Source: Burkholderiales bacterium (GTDB lineage Bacteria > Pseudomonadota > Gammaproteobacteria > Burkholderiales > Burkholderiaceae_C). From it: 8,140 bases of DNA. Below, in pieces: positions 1 to 6,244 of this stretch. The notes under the pieces were generated by a model that ran no database searches, was not told the DNA's origin, and saw only the letters and a program-made list of their open reading frames with translations. Every line of letters starts with the position of its first letter. The first letter of the stretch is position 1. The position numbers and the translations under genes are program-made. Location: NCBI GenBank assembly GCA_947450745.1, contig CANFYD010000145.1, positions 1 to 8,140 on the forward strand, written 5' to 3'.

Positions 1-302
1 ACCGCACCACCGGCACGATCACCGCCATCAGCGGTGATGAGCTGACCTTGCAGCACGCGCCGGTCGCCTCCTTGCAATGGCCGGCCATGACCATGGGCTT
101 CAAGCTCAGCGATGCCAAGCTGAAAACGGGGTTGCAGCCGCAGCAGCGCGTGCAGTTCAGCTTCATCCAGCAAGGCGACGACTACGTCATCACCGCCATC
201 ACACCCATCACACCCATCACGCCCATCACGCCTTTCACGGCGGCCCAAGCGTCAGCCCAAGCGGCGAGCAGCGCCGACGGCCAAGCGAAAGGCAAGCGGT
301 GA
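1..302 (+). CDS. cusB: RND efflux periplasmic adaptor (CusB/SilB type), C-terminal CusF-like domain, 5' partial
   Basis: Only the last ~99 codons are in the window (reading frame starts at base 3); the start lies upstream. What is visible is a complete CusF-like metallochaperone domain. It has a His (bases 54-56), a Trp eight residues later (78-80), and two Met (87-89, 93-95) in the run WPAMTMGF. The spacing His-8-Trp-3-Met-2-Met matches the Cu(I)/Ag(I) ligands H36, W44, M47 and M49 of E. coli CusF. The strand pattern TGTITAIS...VQFSFIQQGDDYVITAI also fits this small barrel. E. coli CusF is a separate protein, whereas SilB of Cupriavidus metallidurans carries it fused at the C-terminus, as here. 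The adaptor would bridge the inner-membrane pump and the outer-membrane channel in the periplasm. After the domain come an Ile-Thr-Pro repeat and an Ala/Ser/Lys tail. The stop overlaps the next gene's start (GTGA), implying translational coupling. Calling the missing upstream part CusB is inference from the cusA neighbour. Confidence 0.85.
   Translation, partial: RTTGTITAISGDELTLQHAPVASLQWPAMTMGFKLSDAKLKTGLQPQQRVQFSFIQQGDDYVITAITPITPITPITPFTAAQASAQAASSADGQAKGKR
189..233 (+). repeat. 9-bp tandem repeat, five copies, in frame at the 3' end of the adaptor gene
   Basis: Five consecutive 9-bp units of the form ATCACnCCn: ATCACCGCC, ATCACACCC twice, ATCACGCCC and ATCACGCCT. A diverged sixth unit, TTCACGGCG, follows. 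They are in frame and encode Ile-Thr-Ala, four Ile-Thr-Pro, then Phe-Thr-Ala. They lie directly after the CusF-like barrel, so they probably form a flexible or extended tail rather than part of the metal site. The near-perfect DNA repetition points to recent slippage expansion. Confidence 0.9.
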
Positions 303-3300
303 TCGCCCGGCTGATCCGCTGGTCGGTCGGCAACCGCTTGCTGGTGCTGATGGCGGCGCTGATGATCGCCTGCTGGGGCATCTGGGCCGTGCGCAACACA
401 CCGATCGATGCCCTGCCCGACCTCTCCGATGTGCAGGTGATCATCCGCACCAGTTACCCCGGCCAGGCACCGCAGATCGTCGAAAACCAGGTCACCTATC
501 CGCTGGCGACCACGATGTTGTCGGTGCCGGGTGCCAAAACAGTCCGCGCGTTCTCGTTCTTCGGGGACTCTTTTGTCTACGTCTTGTTCGAGGACGGCAC
601 CGATCTGTACTGGGCGCGCTCGCGCGTGCTGGAGTACCTGAACCAAGTGCAGGGGCGGCTGCCGGCCACGGCCAAGACCGCGCTCGGGCCCGATGCGACC
701 GGCGTCGGCTGGATCTTTCAGTACGCCTTGGTGGACCGCAGCGGCAAGCATGATCTGGCCCAGTTGCGGGCGCTGCAAGACTGGTTTTTGAAGTTCGAGC
801 TCAAAAGCCTGCCAGACGTGGCCGAGGTGGCCTCGGTGGGCGGCATGGTCAAGCAATACCAGGTGCTGCCGGACCCGCTCAAGTTGGCGGCCTACGGCAT
901 CACGCTGGCCCAAGTCAAAGAGGCGCTGCTGGCCAACAACCAAGAAGCCGGCGGCTCGGTGCTGACGCTGGCCGGGGCCGAGTACATGGTGCGGGCCGGT
1001 GGCTATCTGAAGACGCTGGATGACTTCCGCGCCATTCCGCTGGCCGCGCGCAGCGGCGTGCCGATACGGCTGGCCGAGGTGGCCAGCGTGCAGATAGGGC
1101 CCGAGATGCGGCGCGGCATCGCCGAGCTGGACGGGGAAGGCGAAGTGGCCGGTGGCGTGGTGATCCTGCGCTCGGGCAAGAACGCGCAAGCCACCATCGC
1201 GGCGGTCAAGCAAAAGCTGGCCGAGCTGCAGCCCAGCCTGCCCGAGGGCGTCGAGATCATCACCACCTACGACCGCAGCGCGCTGATCGAGCGCGCCATC
1301 GCCAACCTGAGCGCCAAGTTGGTCGAGGAATTCATCGTCGTGGCGCTGGTCTGTGTGGTCTTTCTGTGGCATTTGCGCTCGGCACTGGTGGCCATCATCT
1401 CCTTGCCGCTGGGCGTGCTGGCGGCCTTTGTGGTGATGCATTACCAGGGCATCAGCGCCAACATGATGTCGCTGGGCGGCATCGCCATCGCCATCGGCGC
1501 GATGGTCGATGCGGCCGTGGTGATGATAGAAAACGCCCACAAGAAGCTGGAGTCTTGGCAGCATGCGCACCCGGATCGCGAGTTGCTTGGGGCCGAGCGC
1601 TGGGAGGTCATCACCGCAGCGGCGGAAGAGGTCGGGCCGGCGCTGTTCTTCTCGCTGATGATCATCACGCTGTCCTTCATCCCGGTGTTCACGCTGGAAG
1701 CGCAAGAGGGCCGGCTGTTCGGCCCGCTGGCCTTCACCAAGACCTATGCGATGGCGGCGGCGGCCGGGTTGTCCGTCACGTTGATTCCGGTGCTGATGGG
1801 TTATTGGATACGCGGGCGCATTCCCGCCGAACAAAAAAACCCGCTCACCCGCAGCTTGATCGCCGTTTACCGCCCGGCGCTGGAATGGGTGCTGCACCGG
1901 CCCAAGACCACGCTGGCCTTGGCCGTGCTGGTGCTGGCCACCACCGCTTGGCCGCTGTCCCGGCTCGGCGGTGAGTTCCTGCCCAGCATTGACGAAGGGG
2001 ATTTGCTCTACATGCCGACCGCCCTGCCCGGCTTGTCGGCCCAGCGGGCGGCCGAGCTGCTGCAGCTCAGCAACCGCCTGATCAAGACGGTGCCCGAAGT
2101 GGAGCGCGTGTTCGGCAAGGCTGGGCGTGCCGAAACGGCCACCGATCCGGCACCGCTGGAGATGTTCGAGACGACGGTCAAGCTCAAACCGCGCGAGCAA
2201 TGGCGGGCCGGCCTGACGCCGGAGCAACTGATCACCGAGCTGGACCAAGCGGTGCAGATTCCCGGCCTCTCGAACATCTGGATTCCGCCGATACGCAACC
2301 GCATCGACATGCTGGCCACCGGCATCAAGAGCCCCATCGGCGTGAAGGTCAGCGGCACCAATTTGGTGGCGATTGAACGCGTGGCCGCCGCCGTCGAGCG
2401 GGTCGCCAAGACGGTGCCAGGCGTCAGCTCGGCGCTGGCGGAGCGCTTGACCGGCGGGCGCTACCTCGACGTTGACATCGACCGCGTGGCCGCCGGCCGT
2501 TACGGCCTCAGCATGGCCGAGCTGCAAGCCGTCGTGGCCGGTGCCATCGGCGGCGAAAACGTGGGCGAAACGGTCGAAGGCCTGGCGCGCTTCCCGATCA
2601 ATCTGCGCTACCCGCGCGAGTGGCGCGACTCGCCGGAGAAGCTCCGGCAACTGCCGCTGCTGACCCGCCAGGGCCAGCAGATCACGCTGGGCATGGTGGC
2701 CAAAATCAGCATCACCGACGGGCCGCCGATGCTGAAAAGCGAGAACGCTCGGCCCTCCGGTTGGGTTTATATCGACGTGCGCGGGCGCGATTTGGCGGCG
2801 GTGGCCCAGGACTTGCGCGCTGCGGTGGCCGCCGCCGTCAAGCTGGAGCCCGGCATCAGCCTGAGCTACTCGGGGCAGTTCGAATATCTGGAGCGCGCCA
2901 ACGCCAAGCTCAAGCTGGTGGTGCCGGTGACGCTGGTGATTATTCTGGTGCTGCTCTATCTGACCTTCAAGCGCCTTGACGAAGCGGCCTTGGTCATGGG
3001 CACGCTGCCGTTCGCGCTGACCGGGGGCATCTGGTTTCTCTACCTGATGGGGTTTCACCTGTCGATTGCTACCGGCGTCGGTTTCATTGCGCTGGCCGGG
3101 GTAGCGGCCGAATTTGGTGTGGTGATGCTGATTTACTTGCGTCATGCGCTGGAAGACCGTTTGCGTGCAGGCCAGCTCTTGAGCGTCGCCGTGTTGCTTG
3201 ATGCGATCCGTGAAGGCGCGGTGCTGAGGGTGCGGCCGAAGGCGATGACGGTGGCGGTCATCCTGGCCGGCCTGCTGCCCATCGTCTGGGGCAGCGGCAC

Positions 3301-3436
3301 CGGCTCGGAGGTGATGAGCCCCATCGCCGCGCCGATGCTTGGCGGCATGATCACCGCGCCGTTGCTGTCCTTGTTCGTGATTCCAGCGGCGTTCGTGTTG
3401 CTGCGCCGCCCGCGCCCGGCACCTGCCACTCAGTAA
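299..3436 (+). CDS. cusA: Cu(I)/Ag(I) efflux RND pump, CusA/SilA family
   Basis: A complete heavy-metal RND (HME-RND) inner-membrane pump that exports Cu(I)/Ag(I) using the proton gradient, as a trimer with adaptor and outer-membrane channel. The GTG at 299 is chosen as start: it overlaps the upstream stop, a GAAAGG ribosome site lies 6 nt before it (287-292), and the resulting 1045 aa begin VIARLIRWSVGNRLLVLM, co-linear with E. coli CusA (1047 aa, from memory). Starting at the ATG at 77 would add out-of-frame translation of the CusF domain. Visible features are TM1 (about residues 13-33), a first periplasmic loop, a TM block (about 340-530), a second loop and a final TM block (from about 865). 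The metal-site methionines M572, M622 and M671 match E. coli M573, M623 and M672. Relay methionines M270, M390, M402, M409, M485 and M500 are present, and so is the Met of the IAAPM motif. Proton-relay residues D404, E938 and K981 are also there. E. coli M755 is replaced by Asn (N754). The Met cluster separates it from CzcA-type divalent pumps. Confidence 0.95.
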   Translation: MIARLIRWSVGNRLLVLMAALMIACWGIWAVRNTPIDALPDLSDVQVIIRTSYPGQAPQIVENQVTYPLATTMLSVPGAKTVRAFSFFGDSFVYVLFEDGTDLYWARSRVLEYLNQVQGRLPATAKTALGPDATGVGWIFQYALVDRSGKHDLAQLRALQDWFLKFELKSLPDVAEVASVGGMVKQYQVLPDPLKLAAYGITLAQVKEALLANNQEAGGSVLTLAGAEYMVRAGGYLKTLDDFRAIPLAARSGVPIRLAEVASVQIGPEMRRGIAELDGEGEVAGGVVILRSGKNAQATIAAVKQKLAELQPSLPEGVEIITTYDRSALIERAIANLSAKLVEEFIVVALVCVVFLWHLRSALVAIISLPLGVLAAFVVMHYQGISANMMSLGGIAIAIGAMVDAAVVMIENAHKKLESWQHAHPDRELLGAERWEVITAAAEEVGPALFFSLMIITLSFIPVFTLEAQEGRLFGPLAFTKTYAMAAAAGLSVTLIPVLMGYWIRGRIPAEQKNPLTRSLIAVYRPALEWVLHRPKTTLALAVLVLATTAWPLSRLGGEFLPSIDEGDLLYMPTALPGLSAQRAAELLQLSNRLIKTVPEVERVFGKAGRAETATDPAPLEMFETTVKLKPREQWRAGLTPEQLITELDQAVQIPGLSNIWIPPIRNRIDMLATGIKSPIGVKVSGTNLVAIERVAAAVERVAKTVPGVSSALAERLTGGRYLDVDIDRVAAGRYGLSMAELQAVVAGAIGGENVGETVEGLARFPINLRYPREWRDSPEKLRQLPLLTRQGQQITLGMVAKISITDGPPMLKSENARPSGWVYIDVRGRDLAAVAQDLRAAVAAAVKLEPGISLSYSGQFEYLERANAKLKLVVPVTLVIILVLLYLTFKRLDEAALVMGTLPFALTGGIWFLYLMGFHLSIATGVGFIALAGVAAEFGVVMLIYLRHALEDRLRAGQLLSVAVLLDAIREGAVLRVRPKAMTVAVILAGLLPIVWGSGTGSEVMSPIAAPMLGGMITAPLLSLFVIPAAFVLLRRPRPAPATQ

Positions 3437-3467
3437 TGCCGTGCATGATTGGGGTTCGCCCCCGCCC

Positions 3468-3515
3468 TTCTCACTGCCTTTCTCACTGCCTTTCTCACTG
3501 CCCTTCTCACTGCCC
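3468..3515 (+). repeat. 12-bp tandem repeat, four copies, between cusA and the AstE-like gene
   Basis: Four head-to-tail copies of TTCTCACTGCC(T/C), two ending in T and two in C, with no other differences. The block lies 32 bases after the cusA stop and 17 bases before the preferred start of the next gene. If translation began at the ATG overlapping the cusA stop (3436), the repeat would read in frame as Ser-His-Cys-Leu/Pro four times. A unit length divisible by three keeps that frame open, but this does not prove translation. Confidence 0.95.
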
Positions 3516-3531
3516 ACCGGACCCCGACCCC

Positions 3532-4476
3532 ATGCTGATCGAACTGACCCCGCCCGACCTTACCGCCTACCAGACCAGCGCCAGCGGCGTGGACTATGTG
3601 CATCTGCTGGACTCCGGGCGGCCCGGGCCGACGGTGATGGTGCAGGCGCTGACCCATGGCAATGAGCTGTGCGGCGCGATTGCACTGGATTGGTTGTTCC
3701 GGCAGGGGCCGGTGCAGCCCCTGGTCGGCCGGTTGATTTTGAGCTTTGCCAATGTGCAGGCCTACCAGCGCTTTGATGCGAGCGACCCGAGCGATTCGCG
3801 CTATGTGGACGAGGACTTGAACCGCGTCTGGGCCGACGACGTGCTGTTCGGCTCCGGGGACTCGGCCGAACTGCGACGCGCGCGGCAGTTGCAGCCGTTT
3901 GTCGACAGCGCCGACTTCCTGCTCGACATCCATTCGATGCAGGACGCTTGCCGGCCGCTGATGGTCTGCGGCCTGCTGGACAAGGGCGCGGCGTTTGCGC
4001 GCGAGCTGGGCATGCCGGGCGACTTGCTGATCGACACCGGCCACCCGTCCGGCCTGCGCATGCGTGACCGTGGCGGCTTTGGCGACCCGGCCAGCCCGCG
4101 CAACGCCCTGCTGATCGAGTGCGGCCAGCACTGGGAGCGCTCCTCCGCCGACGTGGCGATCGACAGCCTGGTGCGCTTTTTGCGCCTCACCGGCATGGTC
4201 GATGAGGCCTGGGCCGCGCCCCGGCTGCGCCTGCCGCTGCCGGCCCAGCAGCACACCATCCGGGTCAACGAGGCGGTGACTGCGCTGAGCCGCGACTTCC
4301 ACTTCCTCAAGCCGGTACGCGGCTTGGACGTGATCGCCAAAGCGGGCACGCCGTTCGCGCAGGACGGCGACACCGTCTTCAAAACCAGCTTTGACGACAC
4401 CGTGCTGGTGATGCCCAGCCTGAAACACGGCTTGCCGGGCAACACGATGGTGCGGCTGGGCCGCTTCGTCATCTGA
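3532..4476 (+). CDS. Succinylglutamate desuccinylase/aspartoacylase family zinc hydrolase (AstE-like)
   Basis: A 314-aa member of the AstE/ASPA family, zinc carboxypeptidase-fold enzymes that cleave an amide-linked acyl group from an amino acid, usually in the cytoplasm. The catalytic set, numbered from the ATG at 3532, is complete. Zinc ligands are H42 and E45 in THGNE and H134 in LLDIHSM. Substrate-binding residues are R90, N97 and R98 (DLNRVW motif), and the catalytic Glu is E196 in LIECGQH. The spacings agree with human ASPA (H21/E24, R63/N70/R71, H116, E178). The part after about residue 215 is a beta-rich C-terminal domain typical of the family. Family homology begins at the Met at 3532. 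An in-frame ATG at 3436 overlaps the cusA stop (TAATG) and would add 32 residues including a (Ser-His-Cys-Leu/Pro)4 repeat. Neither start has a good ribosome site. No astABCD genes are near, so a role in arginine catabolism is unsupported and the substrate is unknown. Adjacency suggests co-transcription with the cus genes. Confidence 0.85.
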   Translation: MLIELTPPDLTAYQTSASGVDYVHLLDSGRPGPTVMVQALTHGNELCGAIALDWLFRQGPVQPLVGRLILSFANVQAYQRFDASDPSDSRYVDEDLNRVWADDVLFGSGDSAELRRARQLQPFVDSADFLLDIHSMQDACRPLMVCGLLDKGAAFARELGMPGDLLIDTGHPSGLRMRDRGGFGDPASPRNALLIECGQHWERSSADVAIDSLVRFLRLTGMVDEAWAAPRLRLPLPAQQHTIRVNEAVTALSRDFHFLKPVRGLDVIAKAGTPFAQDGDTVFKTSFDDTVLVMPSLKHGLPGNTMVRLGRFVI

Positions 4477-4507
4477 CAGGGCGCGAGCTTTTTACCGCGT
4501 GGCCGCC

Positions 4508-4535
4508 GTTGGTCGTTGGTCGTTGGTCGTTGGTC
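4508..4535 (+). repeat. 7-bp tandem repeat GTTGGTC, four perfect copies
   Basis: Four identical head-to-tail copies of GTTGGTC, beginning 32 bases after the AstE-like stop codon, in non-coding sequence. The perfect identity indicates a young, slippage-prone array whose copy number may vary between strains. No function is evident. Confidence 0.95.
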
Positions 4536-4569
4536 GGGTGCTGGGAATCCTCACGGACCTGAAGTGTCG

Positions 4570-4688
4570 GTCGGGCGGGCGTGACCCGCGTGCGGCCGAC
4601 GGTGGCAGCCGCGTTGCGCCATGCGCCAGCTCATGTCGGCACGTCACGGCAAATGCCAAAAGAGCCCGCGGGTCGCGACCCGCCCTAC
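4570..4688. repeat. Inverted pair of REP sequences (REPIN-like), left of ppk2
   Basis: The right arm (4667-4688, minus orientation) is a canonical REP: read on the minus strand it is a GTAG head, one G, the perfect 16-bp palindrome GCGGGTCGCGACCCGC and a final G. The left arm (4570-4590, plus orientation) is a decayed version with head GTCG, one base deleted and one further mismatch, yet keeping GGGCGGG and GACCCGCG. The two arms face each other across a 76-bp spacer. A GTAG head plus a palindrome is the signature of REPs handled by RAYT (REP-associated tyrosine) transposases, and two such REPs in inverted orientation form a REPIN or BIME unit. No RAYT gene is in the window. Confidence 0.75.
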
Positions 4689-4780
4689 GTGGCTACGTGG
4701 CCGACGACCGCCATGCGGCGTGGGCCGCTGTGACATAAGTCGCATGACGGGCAGCGCGAGGCGTTGCAGCGCGCATTCGC

Positions 4781-4794
4781 TTGAGTTGCGTCAA
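4781..4794. promoter_or_regulatory. Possible FNR/Anr-type binding site upstream of ppk2
   Basis: TTGAGTTGCGTCAA consists of TTGAG and GTCAA half-sites separated by 4 bp, one base away from the TTGAT-N4-GTCAA form recognised by FNR/Anr/Dnr regulators. It is centred about 68 bp before the ppk2 start codon, in the only non-coding stretch that can hold its promoter. A class II site would place transcription start near 4829, but no good -10 element is visible there. This is a motif match by eye only and could be chance. Confidence 0.35.
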
Positions 4795-4855
4795 GGACAG
4801 CCGGGTTGCGCAATGAGAACGTGAACGCCTACCTCAACGTCAATCGCGCCTCGCC

Positions 4856-6073
4856 ATGAAGACCGCTTCTCGCCACATCACGCCCAAGCCCAAGCAAGCG
4901 CCCGCGCCCGCACCTACCAAAGCCAAACGCAGCTCAGTCGCCGCCAGTGCGGCCAAAGCTGCTGCCAAAGTGCCCAAGGCCAGGCGCAGCCGCAGTGGCG
5001 ACACGACGGGCACGACGGACCCGAAACGCATCGGCCGGCAAGTGGTGAGGGAAGCGGTCGCCGTCGCGCAGGCGCGCGAACTGGAAGCGCTGAAGGACGT
5101 CGTGGCGCACGCGGGCACGGGCGCGCTGGCCAGCTCGGTGCGGGCGATGGTGGCGGGTGCGTCGCCGGACGATGCAGCCGCACTGCGCCAAGCGCTGTTG
5201 CAGGAACTGCAGAACGCCGAGGACAACGGTGCCGGCTTGGACGACGAGTTGTCCGCCGACTGGCGGCGCGGCGGCTACCCGTACAAGCACCTGATGTCGC
5301 GCAAGGCTTACGAGCGCCAGAAATACCAATTGCAGGTGGAGCTGCTGAAGCTGCAGGCCTGGGTCAAGGCCACCGGTCAGCGGGTGGTGATCCTGTTTGA
5401 AGGCCGCGACGCTGCCGGCAAGGGCGGCACGATCAAGCGCTATATGGAGCATCTGAACCCGCGCGGTGCCCGCGTGGTGGCCTTGGAAAAGCCCAGCGAA
5501 GTGGAACGCGGCCAGTGGTACTTTCAGCGCTATGTGCAACACCTGCCGACCGCCGGCGAGATCGTGATGTTCGACCGCAGCTGGTACAACCGCGCCGGGG
5601 TCGAACGGGTGATGGGCTTTTGCAGCGACAACGAATACACCGAGTTCATGCGCCAAGCCCCCGAGTTCGAGCGCAACCTGGTGCGCAGCGGCACGCACTT
5701 GGTCAAGTTCTGGTTCTCGGTCAGCCGCGCCGAGCAAAAGCGCCGTTTCAAGGAACGCGAGGCGCACCCGCTGAAGCAGTGGAAGCTGTCCCCGATCGAC
5801 CTCGCGTCACTGGACAAATGGGACAGCTACACCCAGGCTAAAGAGGCGATGTTCTTCCACACCGACATTGCCGAAGCACCCTGGACGGTGGTCAAGTCGG
5901 ACTGCAAAAAGCGCGCGCGCCTGAACGCCATGCGCCATGTGCTGCAGCAGCTGCCCTACACCAACAAGGACTTGTCCAAGCTCGGCGAACTCGACCCCTT
6001 GCTGGTCGGCCGCGCCAACCGGGTGTATGAACGCGGCGAGGCCGCAGGCAAGTCGCGTTCGGCGGCGGCTTGA
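4856..6073 (+). CDS. ppk2: Polyphosphate kinase 2 (class I-like) with basic N-terminal extension
   Basis: A 405-aa PPK2-family enzyme that transfers phosphate between polyphosphate and nucleoside diphosphates (NDP + polyP to NTP, reversible). It belongs to the P-loop kinase fold and is unrelated to PPK1. The Walker A loop is GRDAAGKGG at residues 183-191 (Lys189). Walker B begins with D240 in MFDRSWYNRAGVERVMGF, and the lid region follows at SRAEQKRRFKERE. A single catalytic domain runs from YPYKHLMSRKAYERQ (about 140) to about 395. The motifs HLNPRGARVVALEKPSE and HPLKQWKLSPIDLASLDKWD are typical of class I; the class call is by family resemblance. Residues 1-55 form a low-complexity Lys/Arg/Ala/Pro tail resembling histone H1 tails, and about 56-125 look helical and Ala-rich. 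Together they make the protein about 100 aa longer than a ~300-aa PPK2. The ATG at 4856 has no recognisable Shine-Dalgarno sequence, so the exact start is less certain; no better in-frame start is evident. The gene is flanked by REP pairs on both sides and appears monocistronic. Confidence 0.93.
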   Translation: MKTASRHITPKPKQAPAPAPTKAKRSSVAASAAKAAAKVPKARRSRSGDTTGTTDPKRIGRQVVREAVAVAQARELEALKDVVAHAGTGALASSVRAMVAGASPDDAAALRQALLQELQNAEDNGAGLDDELSADWRRGGYPYKHLMSRKAYERQKYQLQVELLKLQAWVKATGQRVVILFEGRDAAGKGGTIKRYMEHLNPRGARVVALEKPSEVERGQWYFQRYVQHLPTAGEIVMFDRSWYNRAGVERVMGFCSDNEYTEFMRQAPEFERNLVRSGTHLVKFWFSVSRAEQKRRFKEREAHPLKQWKLSPIDLASLDKWDSYTQAKEAMFFHTDIAEAPWTVVKSDCKKRARLNAMRHVLQQLPYTNKDLSKLGELDPLLVGRANRVYERGEAAGKSRSAAA

Positions 6074-6116
6074 GCAGCGATCAAAAAACAAAACAGATCG
6101 GGCCGACTTTGGCCTC

Positions 6117-6244
6117 GTAGGGCGGGTCTGGACCCGCGAGCGATTCCGGCCAGGCAGCGAAGTGCGAACCTGAGCTGGCTTGGCGCAACACGGGTGCCAC
6201 AAGGGCGCCACAGCTGGCAAGACGCGGGTCGCGACCCGCCCTAC
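6117..6244. repeat. Inverted pair of REP sequences (REPIN-like), between ppk2 and metW
   Basis: The left arm (6117-6138, plus orientation) has the GTAG head and a GCGGGTC/GACCCGC inverted repeat around TG. The right arm (6223-6244, minus orientation) carries the perfect palindrome GCGGGTCGCGACCCGC and is identical over 22 bp to the REP at 4667-4688. The arms differ at two central positions and face each other across an 84-bp spacer. The element occupies half of the 261-bp gap between convergent ppk2 and metW, a typical place for REP/BIME elements. There it could fold in both transcripts and limit read-through or 3' decay; that function is inferred. In the rest of the gap (6245-6334) I see only weak hairpins. 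Confidence 0.85.

Larger units (their letters stand above)
4477..4855. other. 379-bp non-coding gap with repeats, upstream of ppk2
   Basis: No gene with recognisable homology is seen here; the short open frames look like chance. The gap holds, in order: four copies of a heptamer (4508-4535); an inverted pair of REP sequences (4570-4688); an 8-bp direct duplication CTACGTGG (4685-4692 and 4693-4700) starting inside the second REP; two copies of GCAGCGCG (4751 and 4767); and an FNR-like palindrome (4781-4794). The promoter of ppk2 should lie in its right part, but no convincing -35/-10 pair can be seen. No clear intrinsic terminator follows the AstE-like gene. Confidence 0.7.

Noticed and set aside
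77..298. Upstream extension of cusA to the ATG at 77
   Set aside because: It would translate the CusF domain and the repeats in the wrong frame; homology and a ribosome site place the start at the GTG at 299.
3468..3515. Repeat block considered as a CRISPR-like array
   Set aside because: Units are directly adjacent without spacers and only 12 bp long; it is a simple tandem repeat.
182..3517. Very long open frame (about 1111 codons) on the minus strand opposite cusA
   Set aside because: It is the antisense shadow of a GC-rich gene. Its translation is rich in His, Gln, Arg and Gly and shows no family motif, whereas the plus strand gives full CusA.
3430..4428. Minus-strand open frame of about 332 codons opposite the AstE-like gene
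   Set aside because: Shadow frame; the plus strand carries all the catalytic motifs of the AstE/ASPA family.
4481..4501. Run of five T after the AstE-like gene as a terminator
   Set aside because: The flanking CGCG/CGCG pairing is only 4 bp and encloses the T-run instead of preceding it.
4499..4824. Two short plus-strand open frames between the AstE-like gene and ppk2
   Set aside because: They run through the heptamer repeat and/or the REP sequences, lack ribosome sites and resemble no known protein.
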